Assembly (NCBI RefSeq): GCF_022170785.1
Contig: NZ_CP081870.1
Span: 2,902,001-2,966,000, forward strand
Direction: 5' to 3'
DNA from: Rossellomorea marisflavi
GTDB lineage: Bacteria; Bacillota; Bacilli; Bacillales; Bacillaceae_B
DNA: 64,000 bases
Part shown: positions 34,956 through 44,466 of the stretch, piece after piece
Layout of the letters: the number at the start of each line of letters is the position of its first letter
Position numbering within the stretch: the stretch's first letter is position 1
Translations under genes and position numbers: made by a program
Notes under the pieces: generated by a model
Databases searched by the model: none
What the model was told of the DNA's origin: nothing
What the model saw: the letters and a program-made list of their open reading frames with translations, nothing else

Positions 34956-36668
34956 TCACTTCACATATTGAGCAACCCGGTTCCGTCCAAGTTGCTTTGC
35001 ACCTGTATAGAGCGCCCGGTCTGCGTGCCTGATCAGTGCCAGTGGATCATCTGCATCTACCGGTGCCGTCGCAACCCCGATGCTAGCCGTGATCCTTACC
35101 ATCTTCCGCCTGTCCTGACCATTGAGGGAATCATGAAGAAGGAATGGAGTATCTGCAATGTGCCGACGGACTTTTTCCGCTATCTGGAACGCCTCCTGAT
35201 TTTCGACATCAGGCAGAAGGATCACGAACTCTTCACCGCCGTAACGGGCGACGGTCCCGGCGACGCCGATCAATTCCACGAGATGGTTCGAAAGTCCCTT
35301 CAGAATTTCATTCCCTCCCTGATGTCCATACGTATCATTGATGGTCTTGAAATGATCCAGGTCAAGCATGATAAGGGACAGGCACCGGCGCTGGCCGCTC
35401 TCCAGATAATTGAATTCCAGTGCGAGAAGATCTTCGAAGTACCGATAATTGTAAAGGTCTGTGAGGGCACATCGTTCGCTATTATGCTTGGTCATTTCAT
35501 GATGACGCGCATTTTCCATGGCCACGCCGAAATAAGAGCAGAGAATATCCACAATCATGAGCTGCATTTTTTCATATGCCTTTTTCTTCGACGTCGCAAG
35601 AAGCAGGATCCCCCTAACTTTCTGATTCCTCACGATGGGGACGCACAGGACGCTTTCCACGTTTTCTGGCATGTAGCCCTGGGCAATATCCTGCCATTCT
35701 TTCTTAGACGTGAAGAGCATGGATTCGCCGCTGTCCCACACCCTGCCGCTGATGCCTTCCCCTTTCTTCAAAGGGGGCAGATCATTCGGCATGCGCCGGC
35801 CATTTTCCACCCTTCGGATCAAAACGAGATCCGGGTCATAGCAATCGAGGATGTATGCATACTCGACAGGGAGCGTAGAGGTTATTTTCTCGATGAAGAT
35901 ATCCAATACTTCACTCACCTTAAGCCTCTCCGTGAGCTGGTGACCAATTTCACCGGCTTTTTGTAAATAGAGATTGATTTTTTCAGAAGAATTATACAGC
36001 TTCATGATGATGACAAGACTTATGAACGGGACTCCAATTAAGAGAGAAGCATATCCCCCAATTTGGAAGGTAAGATAGTAAAAAGAGAGAGCAATAGGCA
36101 TCATGATGAGGTTAGAAATGCCATCCCATATAAAGTCTTTGCTATAGAATGGGATCGATGCTTTGGCTATGTATTTCAAATAGCTAAACAGGAGGATCTG
36201 GTTAATAAGTACAGAAGCTACTTGATAGAAAAAGATTGGGATAATAAGGGTCTCTAAACCCATTGAACCGACGACCCCGCCTACTTCATAGAAAAGAAGG
36301 CCACTGAAAAAAGATACAAGGAAGAACATCGTGGAATTCAACGGTATCCGGTGCCAATCCTGTTTTGCCACTCTTAACCGGAATACAAAAGGGATGACCG
36401 ACAGTTGCATGAGTAAAATTTCTATAAAAAGCCCGAATTGAATGAATGCGGCTAAGGCAACCCACTGAAAAAGGAAAATCATCGTACCATTTACAACAAT
36501 CGGCAATAAAAGGATGACAGTAGAAAATACAACAAGACTAACGAGTGTTGCTTCATTTCCTTCTACATTCTCAGGTGGATAATGAATATAGGTGAAATAT
36601 AAGCCTGCTGGTACAACAGCAAGCCAAATGATCACAAATAATACTTTTTTACTCAACGAAAGCGGCAT
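34956..36668 (-). CDS. membrane GAF-GGDEF diguanylate cyclase
   Basis: About 570 residues. Residues 1-~225 are a membrane sensor with about eight hydrophobic segments; ~240-390 form a GAF domain (LNVSEVLDIFIEKITSTLP-like helix, SGRVWDSGESMLF); ~410-570 are a GGDEF domain with LDLDHFKTINDTYGHQGGNEIL and an intact active site RYGGEEFVILLP. The RxxD inhibitory I-site expected five residues before GGEEF is not present (GVAGTVAR), so product inhibition may be absent. Expected activity: two GTP to c-di-GMP. The membrane half is noticeably AT-richer than the catalytic half. The third Met (36668) is best spaced after TGAGGG. Adjacent to the pilus operon. Confidence 0.88.
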   Translation of the reverse strand: MPLSLSKKVLFVIIWLAVVPAGLYFTYIHYPPENVEGNEATLVSLVVFSTVILLLPIVVNGTMIFLFQWVALAAFIQFGLFIEILLMQLSVIPFVFRLRVAKQDWHRIPLNSTMFFLVSFFSGLLFYEVGGVVGSMGLETLIIPIFFYQVASVLINQILLFSYLKYIAKASIPFYSKDFIWDGISNLIMMPIALSFYYLTFQIGGYASLLIGVPFISLVIIMKLYNSSEKINLYLQKAGEIGHQLTERLKVSEVLDIFIEKITSTLPVEYAYILDCYDPDLVLIRRVENGRRMPNDLPPLKKGEGISGRVWDSGESMLFTSKKEWQDIAQGYMPENVESVLCVPIVRNQKVRGILLLATSKKKAYEKMQLMIVDILCSYFGVAMENARHHEMTKHNSERCALTDLYNYRYFEDLLALEFNYLESGQRRCLSLIMLDLDHFKTINDTYGHQGGNEILKGLSNHLVELIGVAGTVARYGGEEFVILLPDVENQEAFQIAEKVRRHIADTPFLLHDSLNGQDRRKMVRITASIGVATAPVDADDPLALIRHADRALYTGAKQLGRNRVAQYVK

Positions 36669-36756
36669 GGCCATCCCTCACAATATTCTGATCTCTTGCT
36701 CATCTAGTTAAATAGTCACAAGTTTACGAATATTTTATCAGAGTACCCTATTAAAG

Positions 36757-38064
36757 TCACTTATTAATTCTATTATTTTCTAATTTTTTCAATAAATATG
36801 GTTTTACTTCCGATAAGAAGTAGAGTGATCCGGTGATGAGGAGGACTTCCACTTCCTTTGGAGTGGCAACATATTCATCCACAAAATGCTTCCAATCGCC
36901 TTCAACCGTTCCCCCGCCTGCCAGTTCGCGCAGTTCACTGCCGGAAGCAGCCCTCGGGAAGTCAAATTGCGTGAGAACCAGGTGATCGACGGCGGTTTTC
37001 AGCGGTTCGATCATCGGCTTCAAGTCTTTATCCTTGAGGGCGGCGAACAAACTGGATACACGCCTTCCTCGGAATCGCTCCTGAATTGTGGAGACGAGTG
37101 CCGCCACGCCTTCTGGATTGTGGGCGCCATCCAGGAAGATCAATGGGGTATCCGAAACCTTTTCCATCCTTCCAGGCCAGTACGCCTTCAGGAGTCCCCG
37201 TTTCACATGACCCGGATCAATCCGGAACCCATGTTCACCGAGAAGCCCAGCTACTTTTATGGATACGGCGGCATTTCGCACCTGATGCATCCCGATCATG
37301 GTCATATCGAACGATTCTGTAGCGCCACCCTCTTCATAGCGGAACCGTTCCCCGTCAGGTAAATGTTCCATGGAGACGGCCGAAAATCCTTCTCCCAATA
37401 CGTGGAGTTGGCTATCTTTCTGTTCTGCTTGCTCAGAAATGACGGCAGCGGCTTCGGGTTGTGATACCCCCGATACGACCGGGACACCTGCTTTGATGAT
37501 CCCTGCTTTTTCAAAAGCGATGTCCCCCAGTGAGTTCCCCAAGAACTGCATGTGGTCCATCCCGATGCTCGTAATGACGGAAACGAGTGGGGTGATGACG
37601 TTGGTGGAATCGAGTCTCCCTCCGAGTCCGACTTCCTCGAGTACGATGTCGGGTGTTTCATATTCGGCAAAATACAAGAAATTCATGGCCGTGATCACTT
37701 CGAATTCCGATGGTCCCCCCCATTCGGAATCCTCCATTTCCTCTGCAATCGGTTTTACGCGTTCGACGAGAGAAGTCAGGGCTTCATCGGATATCGGAAC
37801 CCCGTTCATGCTGATCCGCTCATTGAATCTCTCGAAATACGGAGAAGTGAACGTCCCCACTGTGTAGCCCGCTTCCTGGAGCATATTCCGTAAGAAAGTG
37901 ACCGTGGACCCCTTTCCATTCGTCCCTCCGATATGGACGGTCCGGATTGTTTGATGGGGGTTTCCAAGCTTCTCAAGAAGCTCCTCCATTCGCTGCAAAC
38001 CGGGTTTGATACCGAGGCGCAAGCGTGAATGAATCCAACTTACCGCATCTTCATACTGCATCAT
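36757..38064 (-). CDS. folC: folylpolyglutamate/dihydrofolate synthase FolC
   Basis: Mur-ligase family enzyme, 435 residues, adding glutamate to dihydropteroate or tetrahydrofolate. P-loop GGTNGKGSTVTFLRNML is near residue 48, followed by GLGGRLDSTNVI and the C-terminal domain with DGAHNPEGVAAL. Located after valS as in B. subtilis, but a terminator lies between them. GGAGGACC precedes the ATG. Confidence 0.96.
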   Translation of the reverse strand: MMQYEDAVSWIHSRLRLGIKPGLQRMEELLEKLGNPHQTIRTVHIGGTNGKGSTVTFLRNMLQEAGYTVGTFTSPYFERFNERISMNGVPISDEALTSLVERVKPIAEEMEDSEWGGPSEFEVITAMNFLYFAEYETPDIVLEEVGLGGRLDSTNVITPLVSVITSIGMDHMQFLGNSLGDIAFEKAGIIKAGVPVVSGVSQPEAAAVISEQAEQKDSQLHVLGEGFSAVSMEHLPDGERFRYEEGGATESFDMTMIGMHQVRNAAVSIKVAGLLGEHGFRIDPGHVKRGLLKAYWPGRMEKVSDTPLIFLDGAHNPEGVAALVSTIQERFRGRRVSSLFAALKDKDLKPMIEPLKTAVDHLVLTQFDFPRAASGSELRELAGGGTVEGDWKHFVDEYVATPKEVEVLLITGSLYFLSEVKPYLLKKLENNRINK

Positions 38065-38090
38065 ACTGGTGGTCCTCCTTGTCTTCGTAA

Positions 38091-38124
38091 AGAAAAAGAG
38101 GGCTGATCGGTCATCAGCCCTCTT
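38091..38124 (-). terminator. terminator between valS and folC
   Basis: AAGAGGGCTGAT pairs with ATCAGCCCTCTT around a five-base loop with TTTTCTTT following on the minus strand. Confidence 0.9.
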
Positions 38125-38139
38125 GTCTTTGCGGTGTGA

Positions 38140-40785
38140 TTATACCGTCTTCAACTCTTCGATCCGGGCCTTAACCGTGGCCTGTTTCTCCAAGTAGTCC
38201 TGTTCTTTTGCTTTTTCTTCATCCACTACTTTTTGAGGCGCCTTGCTTATGAATCGTTCGTTGCTCAGCTTCCCTTGTACGCGTGATACTTCCTTCGTCC
38301 ATTTGTCGAGCTCTTTCTCCAGGCGTGCGATCTCTTCATCGATGTTGATGAGGCCTGCAAGTGGAAGGAACAGCTCAACTCCCGTCACGACAGCTGTCAT
38401 CGCTTTTTCAGGTGCAGATGCATCAGTGGATAGCTCAAGGGATTCCGGATTACAGAAACGCTCGATGTAGGCCGCATTCTTCTTAAGAACCGCAAGCGTT
38501 TCTTCATCTTTCGCCTTCAGCATGAGTTTGATCTGCTTGCTCATCGGCGTATTCACTTCTGCACGGATATTCCGTACCGCACGGATGATGTCCACGAGAA
38601 GCTTCATTTCTTCAGCAGCTGCATCATCCGTAAGGGCTGAATCGACTTCCGGCCAGGCAGCCACGGTGATGGATTCGCCTTCATGCGGCAGGTTCTGCCA
38701 TATTTCCTCGGTAATAAACGGCATGAACGGGTGAAGAAGTCTCATCGTGTTGTCGAGAACATAGGCAAGGATCGAACGAGTCGTCTTCTTCGCGGCTTCG
38801 TCTTCCCCGTAAAGAGGCAGCTTCGCCATTTCGATATACCAGTCACAGAAATCATCCCAGATGAAGTTATAAAGGATGCGCCCCACTTCACCGAACTCAT
38901 ACTTGTCGGCAAGGCGTGTAACGGTTTCGATCGTCTCATTGAGACGGGTGAGGATCCATTTGTCTGCCACCGACTTTTCACCGGAAAGGTCGATTTCGTC
39001 ATAGGTCATGCCGTCCATATTCATCAAGGCGAATCGGGAAGCATTCCAGATCTTGTTGGCAAAGTTCCAAACGGATTCCACCTTTTCGAAGGAGAATCTC
39101 AGATCCTGACCAGGCGAGCTTCCTGTCGAAAGGAAGTAGCGCAGGGCATCGGCTCCGTATTTCTCGATGACATCCATGGGATCGACGCCGTTTCCGAGGG
39201 ATTTACTCATCTTGCGGCCATCGGCATCGCGCACGAGACCGTGGATCAATACGTCTTTGAATGGGCGTTCATTCGTGAATTCAAGTCCCTGGAAGATCAT
39301 GCGGGATACCCAGAATCCGATGATGTCATAGCCCGTCACGAGGGTATTGGTCGGATAGTAGCGTTTGAAGTCCTCTGCTTCAAGATCCGGCCATCCCATT
39401 GTAGAGAACGGCCATAGCGCCGAGCTGAACCATGTATCCAGGACATCTTCCTCCTGCACCCAGTTTTCAAGATCTTCAGGTGCTTCATGGGCAACGTGGA
39501 TCTCTCCTGTTTCCTTATGGTACCAAGCCGGGATGCGGTGACCCCACCATAGTTGACGGGAAATACACCAATCACGCGTATTCTCCATCCAGCGAAGGTA
39601 GCTCGTTTCGAAGCGGTCCGGAACGAAATTCACCTTCTCTTCCCCGTCCTGAAGCGTCACGGCTTTCTGGGCAAGGGGATCCATTTTCACGAACCATTGT
39701 GTGGACAGGTACGGTTCAACAACGGCTCCGCTTCGCTCAGAATGACCGACAGAGTGAAGATGCTCTTCGATTTTGAAGAGGACGCCGTCTTCCTGGAGAT
39801 CTTTCACAATTTGCTTACGGCAGTCGAAACGGTCCATACCAGAGTACTTGCCGGCTTTTTCGTTCATGGACCCGTCTTCATGCATCACGAGAATGCGCTG
39901 CAGGTCATGGCGGTTGCCGATTTCGAAGTCATTCGGGTCATGGGCAGGTGTGATCTTCACTGCACCCGAACCGAATTCCATGTCCACATAGTCGTCTCCG
40001 ACGATCGGGATCTCACGCCCTGTGATCGGAAGGATCACGGTTTTACCGATGAGATGCTTGTAGCGGTCATCTTCAGGGTGAACGGCAACGGCTGTGTCAC
40101 CGAGCATCGTCTCAGGACGCGTCGTGGCGATTTCGATATGACCGGAACCGTCGCTCAATGGGTAACGCATGTGGTAGAAGGCACCTTGAACGTCCTGGTG
40201 GATAACCTCGATATCCGAAAGGGCCGTTTTCGTTGCCGGGTCCCAGTTAATGATGTATTCACCGCGATAAATGAGCCCTTTGTTGTAAAGGTCGACGAAT
40301 ACTTTACGTACGGCATCGGATAATCCTTCATCAAGGGTGAAGCGCTCACGGCTGTAATCGAGTCCGAGACCGACCTTCGCCCACTGCTCGCGGATATGGG
40401 AAGCATATTCTTCTTTCCAGTTCCATGTTTCCTCCACGAACTTTTCACGGCCGAGGTCATAGCGTGAGATGCCCTGATTTCGCAGCTTCTCATCTACTTT
40501 TGCCTGTGTCGCGATCCCCGCGTGGTCCATCCCCGGTAGCCAGAGGACGTCGTAGCCCTGCATACGCTTCATGCGAGTCAGAATGTCTTGAAGTGTCGTA
40601 TCCCACGCATGACCAAGGTGAAGCTTTCCGGTTACGTTCGGAGGCGGGATGACGATGCTGTAAGGTTCTTTTCCTTCATCAGGTGTCGCTTCAAAGAACT
40701 TCCCATCGATCCACCACTTGTAGCGGCCATCCTCGATCGCCTTCGGATCATATTTTGTCGGCATTGATAATTCTTGATTTTCCAT
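38140..40785 (-). CDS. valS: valyl-tRNA synthetase
   Basis: Class I synthetase, 881 residues, charging tRNA-Val with editing of threonine. HIGH-type motif LHLGHAWD (~residue 53), CP1 editing domain ([19 protein letters not shown]), KMSKS motif [11 protein letters not shown] (~525), anticodon-binding helical domain and the C-terminal coiled-coil ([19 protein letters not shown]). ATG at 40785 follows GGAGGAAAACC; the open frame upstream runs into the T-box and is not coding. Controlled by the T-box at 40831-41060. Confidence 0.97.
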   Translation of the reverse strand: MENQELSMPTKYDPKAIEDGRYKWWIDGKFFEATPDEGKEPYSIVIPPPNVTGKLHLGHAWDTTLQDILTRMKRMQGYDVLWLPGMDHAGIATQAKVDEKLRNQGISRYDLGREKFVEETWNWKEEYASHIREQWAKVGLGLDYSRERFTLDEGLSDAVRKVFVDLYNKGLIYRGEYIINWDPATKTALSDIEVIHQDVQGAFYHMRYPLSDGSGHIEIATTRPETMLGDTAVAVHPEDDRYKHLIGKTVILPITGREIPIVGDDYVDMEFGSGAVKITPAHDPNDFEIGNRHDLQRILVMHEDGSMNEKAGKYSGMDRFDCRKQIVKDLQEDGVLFKIEEHLHSVGHSERSGAVVEPYLSTQWFVKMDPLAQKAVTLQDGEEKVNFVPDRFETSYLRWMENTRDWCISRQLWWGHRIPAWYHKETGEIHVAHEAPEDLENWVQEEDVLDTWFSSALWPFSTMGWPDLEAEDFKRYYPTNTLVTGYDIIGFWVSRMIFQGLEFTNERPFKDVLIHGLVRDADGRKMSKSLGNGVDPMDVIEKYGADALRYFLSTGSSPGQDLRFSFEKVESVWNFANKIWNASRFALMNMDGMTYDEIDLSGEKSVADKWILTRLNETIETVTRLADKYEFGEVGRILYNFIWDDFCDWYIEMAKLPLYGEDEAAKKTTRSILAYVLDNTMRLLHPFMPFITEEIWQNLPHEGESITVAAWPEVDSALTDDAAAEEMKLLVDIIRAVRNIRAEVNTPMSKQIKLMLKAKDEETLAVLKKNAAYIERFCNPESLELSTDASAPEKAMTAVVTGVELFLPLAGLINIDEEIARLEKELDKWTKEVSRVQGKLSNERFISKAPQKVVDEEKAKEQDYLEKQATVKARIEELKTV

Positions 40786-40830
40786 TGGTTTTCCTCCATT
40801 TCGTGCATGCATGCGGGCCTTTGATACACA

Positions 40831-41060
40831 TAAAAAGATCCCCCGTCCTATAAAAAAGGACGAAGGATCTCTCATTCGCGGTACCACCTTAATTCCCGGG
40901 TTTCCCCAGGCTCTCAAAGACCCATAACGGCTTTTCACCGGTTCCCACTACTAAAAGTTCACGGGAACTGCTCTCAGGCGACATTCCATTGTCTTGGCAT
41001 GGAAGACTCTCAGCTTATGCCTCCCTCTCTGAATGCCAGGTTCAACGTACTCTTCCTGTT
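40831..41060 (-). promoter_or_regulatory. T-box riboswitch of valS
   Basis: Contains the conserved T-box core GGTGGTACCGCG preceded by AATTAA, an antiterminator region, and a terminator whose stem pairs GGACGAAGGATCT (40870-40858) with AGATCCCCCGTCC (40848-40836) followed by TTTTTA. Stem I carries AG-rich bulge sequence (AGAGAGGGAGG) and a GTC triplet at 40982-40980 that fits a valine specifier codon. Uncharged tRNA-Val should stabilise the antiterminator and allow valS transcription. Confidence 0.93.
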
Positions 41061-41094
41061 CATTGCATTTACATGTTATATAGTTATTTATTAT

Positions 41095-41122
41095 AGTATA
41101 AGATTTGATTCAGGTTCGTCAA
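41095..41122 (-). promoter_or_regulatory. sigma-A promoter of valS leader
   Basis: TTGACG (41122-41117) and TATACT (41100-41095), 16 bases apart on the minus strand, just ahead of the T-box leader. Confidence 0.6.
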
Positions 41123-41226
41123 TCATTATCGCCCATTTCGCCGTAAAATATTCATCAGAAGGCCCGTCTGACACCATTTCCCTCCCCCTTCATAGGATAA
41201 AGTAGTGAAATCACCCAGGAAAGAGA

Positions 41227-41424
41227 GTGACCGGTATGAAGAAATTCAGCTCCCATACCCAGCCCCCCTGGCTGAGGAACACCCGCGCCATATGTAAGCA
41301 ATTCATCGTCCCCTTCACCATATTCCAAGGGATACGGACGATCCTGATCCCATCCACGTTCGACGTCCTTTTACTGACCCTCTTCCTTGCGATAGCCGCT
41401 GCCATCTATTTCGACTGGATATAA
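41227..41424 (+). CDS. small membrane protein, unknown function
   Basis: 65 residues in the short plus-strand gap between valS and ysxE. The N-terminal half is basic and aromatic (KKFSSHTQPPWLRNTRAICKQF), then a hydrophobic stretch ending in a C-terminal transmembrane helix (DVLLLTLFLAIAAAIYFDWI). I recognise the general pattern as a short conserved Bacillus hypothetical but know no function. GTG at 41227 is spaced well from AGGAAAG; ATG at 41236 is the alternative. A strong bidirectional terminator follows immediately. Confidence 0.65.
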   Translation: MTGMKKFSSHTQPPWLRNTRAICKQFIVPFTIFQGIRTILIPSTFDVLLLTLFLAIAAAIYFDWI

Positions 41425-41431
41425 AAACAAA

Positions 41432-41452
41432 GCCCCGGATCCTGTCCGGGGC
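41432..41452. terminator. bidirectional terminator, small ORF / ysxE
   Basis: GCCCCGGA pairs with TCCGGGGC around a five-base loop, between the convergent 65-residue gene and ysxE. Confidence 0.9.
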
Positions 41453-41457
41453 GTTTC

Positions 41458-42489
41458 TTATGAAGAGGATGCTTCTTCTGCTTCTTTTTTCTGCCGTTCC
41501 ATTTCATCCAGCCGCATGACCACGTACTCTGTATTTTTCAGAAGCCAATAGTGACGCTGAAGCTTCTTCAGTGATTTGCGCTCATTGCGTTTATGCTTCG
41601 GGGTATGGAAATATTTCTCCACCACGGCGATCACGGAGCTCGGATAGGCAAGATAGCTCATGAACAGCTGTCGCTCCTCATTCCGGACGGCAAAATGATG
41701 AAAATAGGTCGTGAGCCATTCCACGCATTCTTCATAATACTTCGGATACGTCTTCAGCGTCCTTGACAGGAACGGGAGGAGGTCATGGAAGGGGGAGGCG
41801 ACCTTGGACTGCTCGAAGTTGTGAAAATACCCCATCCCCCTGTCATCATATAGGAAGTGCTCGGAAGACACCTTCCCGTGGGTGATGACCGTCCGAACTT
41901 TCTCGAGCTCCTTCGTTTCCTCATACCACTCATCAAGCATCTTTCTCGAAAACTTCAACGCCTGCGACGCATCTTTATAATACATACAGTAATGGTATTG
42001 AAACGGCGACATATATGTGACCCGCTCACATGTATCGATATACTCATCGAGGAACTGCTGTTCTTTCTCCCATCGTGTGGTAAGCAACTCGTAGTGGGAT
42101 TCCCTCTCTTCTTTATCGATCTTCACGTCTTGGGAGGAGAGGGTATGAAGGCGGGCAAGCTCCCTGAACAGCTTCTGATGCTTCTCGAAGCGGTCTTCCC
42201 TGTCCTGATTGATGAGCCAGGGCATCACGTAGAACAGACTGCCTTCATTCCACACCGCATAGCGGCCGTCAAGCGTAGGATAAATCGGCACGATGCGGTT
42301 ATAGCCCCTTTGGAAAAGGGTCTGGATGTTGCGGACGAAATCCACCCCGTTTTGAGGAGAGAGTTTTTTGACGGCAAGAGTCCCTTTATTCGAAAACACC
42401 TTGGAGATCTTACCGAAGCTCTCGACAAAATAAGGTTCGACGCCATATGGCTGGAGTACGGGCCTCAATGCTTCCAGGGGTTGTTCCAT
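41458..42489 (-). CDS. ysxE: spore coat protein YsxE, kinase-like
   Basis: 343 residues of the CotS/YsxE kinase-like family. The catalytic loop is present as THGKVSSEHFLYDD, with Lys replacing the usual Asp of HGD, which suggests it is not an active kinase; the second motif is also weak. In B. subtilis YsxE is needed for outer coat deposition around SpoVID, and the gene lies next to spoVID here as well. ATG at 42489 follows AAGGTG; the GTG at 42498 overlaps that site. Confidence 0.88.
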   Translation of the reverse strand: MEQPLEALRPVLQPYGVEPYFVESFGKISKVFSNKGTLAVKKLSPQNGVDFVRNIQTLFQRGYNRIVPIYPTLDGRYAVWNEGSLFYVMPWLINQDREDRFEKHQKLFRELARLHTLSSQDVKIDKEERESHYELLTTRWEKEQQFLDEYIDTCERVTYMSPFQYHYCMYYKDASQALKFSRKMLDEWYEETKELEKVRTVITHGKVSSEHFLYDDRGMGYFHNFEQSKVASPFHDLLPFLSRTLKTYPKYYEECVEWLTTYFHHFAVRNEERQLFMSYLAYPSSVIAVVEKYFHTPKHKRNERKSLKKLQRHYWLLKNTEYVVMRLDEMERQKKEAEEASSS

Positions 42490-42514
42490 GTTAATCACCT
42501 TCTGCCTGTATACT

Positions 42515-42554
42515 CTAAAAAAGCCGGACCAACCCTAACGCGTCAGTCCGGCTT
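42515..42554 (-). terminator. hairpin between spoVID and ysxE
   Basis: AAGCCGGAC pairs with GTCCGGCTT around a 16-base loop, followed by TTTTTTAG on the minus strand. It may partly terminate spoVID transcripts before ysxE. Confidence 0.7.
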
Positions 42555-42565
42555 CCCTTGCACCC

Positions 42566-43750
42566 TTACCTAAAAGCGGGCTCCTCAGGCGGGATATACA
42601 GCACTTGACCGCCGTACACGTCCTGATTGGCCTCAAGCTGATTCACCCTCAGCAGCTGCGGGATCGTCAGTTCATACTTCTCTGCGATGGAATCAAGGGT
42701 ATCCCCATCCTGGACGATGCATACCCGAAGCGTGGCACCCCGCTCCTCTTCCTTCCGGGCAAAGAAATCCGTAAGGGAGATCGATTCATATTTCTTCTTC
42801 TTGCCTTTGGTTTTTTTCGCCGCTTCGACCTCGGAGCTTGAAGAAGATTCCTCCTCTTCCTCTTCTTCTGCCTCCATGACCTCTTGGACGGGAAGTTGAA
42901 CCGGAGGCTGGACCGACTCCTGCGCGTAGTGCTGATAAGACTGATCCTCTGAGGATTCACTGAGCTCGTGCTCCGGGAGTTCAAACACCTTCTCGCTTCT
43001 CATCGCTTCGGGTTCAGGGAACGATTCATACTGGATCTGGACCGGGATTTCTTCCTCTTCAGGCGTGACCCTTCCTTCAAGAACGAAAGGTTCCGTTTCC
43101 TCCTGCTCCTCCTCATCTTCCACTTCATCATAGACAGGAGAGAGGGAGAAAACATCATATTCTTCTTCCCGAGGAGGCTCCTCAACGTAATCAGGTACGA
43201 CCGTCTCCATCGTCACATCCGCTGCTTCTTCCGCCTCCACTTCTTCCATTGTGTCGACGGCACGGTACATCGGTTCATACAGCTCTTCTTCGACAGGCGT
43301 CTGCACCTGCTGTTCACCGAAGATCCCTGTGATGGTCAGGTCGGCATTCAGCCTGATGCAGGCATTTTCAGGCACGGCATAATCGAATGCTTCCACATAT
43401 ACATCGATGTCTTCCAGATTCTCGATCCGGTTTTTCGGGATCGTTACATCCACCGGGAAACAATGAATGAACTCGAGCTCCCCTTTCTCACGGCTTTCCA
43501 CCATCTGGACGTACTTTCCACTCGCCTCCAGGATTTCATCCACCTCATAGGCTTCATCATCATCCCTCACCGAGGACGGAAGGTATTCACCGGATAGATC
43601 CAGGCTACCTCTGATGAGGATATACTGCTCTTGTTCTTGTATCGTTATATGTGGATCTAAGGAGATGGATAATAACTCTTCAACTTCCTGTCCTTTTTTA
43701 AACCAAATTGATTCTTCCAGGGAAAATCGTAGACTCGATTGCTGCGACAA
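42566..43750 (-). CDS. spoVID: SpoVID, spore coat encasement protein
   Basis: 394 residues. The N-terminal ~130 residues (SLRFSLEESIWFKKGQEVEE) form the conserved domain for coat encasement; the middle is long and strongly acidic; the C-terminus has a LysM domain (VCIVQDGDTLDSIAEKYELT) expected to bind peptidoglycan or lipid II. SpoVID binds SafA and SpoIVA and drives coat spreading around the forespore. The start is TTG at 43750 with AAAGGAGGA six bases ahead. A clear sigma-E promoter is upstream. Confidence 0.92.
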   Translation of the reverse strand: MSQQSSLRFSLEESIWFKKGQEVEELLSISLDPHITIQEQEQYILIRGSLDLSGEYLPSSVRDDDEAYEVDEILEASGKYVQMVESREKGELEFIHCFPVDVTIPKNRIENLEDIDVYVEAFDYAVPENACIRLNADLTITGIFGEQQVQTPVEEELYEPMYRAVDTMEEVEAEEAADVTMETVVPDYVEEPPREEEYDVFSLSPVYDEVEDEEEQEETEPFVLEGRVTPEEEEIPVQIQYESFPEPEAMRSEKVFELPEHELSESSEDQSYQHYAQESVQPPVQLPVQEVMEAEEEEEEESSSSSEVEAAKKTKGKKKKYESISLTDFFARKEEERGATLRVCIVQDGDTLDSIAEKYELTIPQLLRVNQLEANQDVYGGQVLYIPPEEPAFR

Positions 43751-44065
43751 AGAAATTCCTCCTTTCATTAAGCAAAGAAATAACAAACAATGCCATTATC
43801 ACTATATGGGCTTCCCTGAAAGAATATGATACTGTTTGTGAAGTTCCGGAAATTCCGAAAGCTCCTTTTCATAAATACTGATTGCACGGTAGAGGTTCAA
43901 GAGGAAATGGCATTTGTGCTTTTCTTTGAGATGACGCCAAGTGAAGTCATTTGTCCCTATTCTCGCTGCAAGACACTCCATCCATGCAGAAAAAAGCAGA
44001 TTGCACCTCCCATTAAATAATGGTAAATTTAAACAAAAGAATGAAAGTTTGAGCGGAGGATCTTT
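43751..44065. other. intergenic region spoVID / small membrane gene
   Basis: A 315-base divergent gap. It carries the spoVID sigma-E promoter at 43801-43829. The rest is AT-rich; a 64-codon plus-strand reading at 43826-44020 has no ribosome site and biased composition is lacking, so I do not call it. The plus-strand gene at 44066 presumably has a promoter in the last ~60 bases, but no strong element is seen. Confidence 0.6.
43801..43829 (-). promoter_or_regulatory. sigma-E promoter of spoVID
   Basis: On the minus strand TCATATT (43829-43823) and CATATAGT (43808-43801) are exactly 14 bases apart, one base off the -10 consensus CATACANT and full match to the ATATT core. It lies about 50 bases before the TTG start. 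Confidence 0.8.
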
Positions 44066-44371
44066 TTGAATAAACCATTCTTATTTTTTCAGTTGATATT
44101 GTCATTGGGGATTTTTTCATACACCTTTTTCACCTTCGGCTGGGCAGCGAGTTACTTGATGCTGGAGGACAATTGGAGTGAAATGCTCATATTCAGCAAA
44201 GACGCCATGACCCCACAGGATATTTCCGAACTTGATAAACTGATCTACGGGTTCCAGCATGCCCCACTGGTAGTGACAATTCTGATGATGGTAAGTTTCT
44301 TGTATGCACTCTTCCTGATCGTCATAATCCTCAGGCGAATCCTTCTCACTAAGTATCAATCCACAAATTAA
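44066..44371 (+). CDS. small two-helix membrane protein, unknown
   Basis: 101 residues with a hydrophobic helix near the N-terminus (LFFQLILSLGIFSYTFFTFG), an extracytoplasmic loop of ~40 residues (EDNWSEMLIFSKDAMTPQDI), and a second helix (VVTILMMVSFLYALFLIVII) followed by a basic tail. I do not recognise a family. TTG at 44066 has GGAGG seven bases ahead. It is alone on the plus strand between spoVID and the peroxiredoxin. Confidence 0.6.
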   Translation: MNKPFLFFQLILSLGIFSYTFFTFGWAASYLMLEDNWSEMLIFSKDAMTPQDISELDKLIYGFQHAPLVVTILMMVSFLYALFLIVIILRRILLTKYQSTN

Positions 44372-44466
44372 GCATCATGACGGTCCCGCATCCAATGTGA
44401 CTCACCACCATATATCCCATGTAACCAAACCGTTCAAGGATTGTGGCATGAGGAATGAATTTTACA

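Noticed and set aside
43826..44020. 64-codon plus-strand frame between spoVID and the small membrane gene
   Set aside because: No ribosome site, overlaps the spoVID promoter and lacks coding character.
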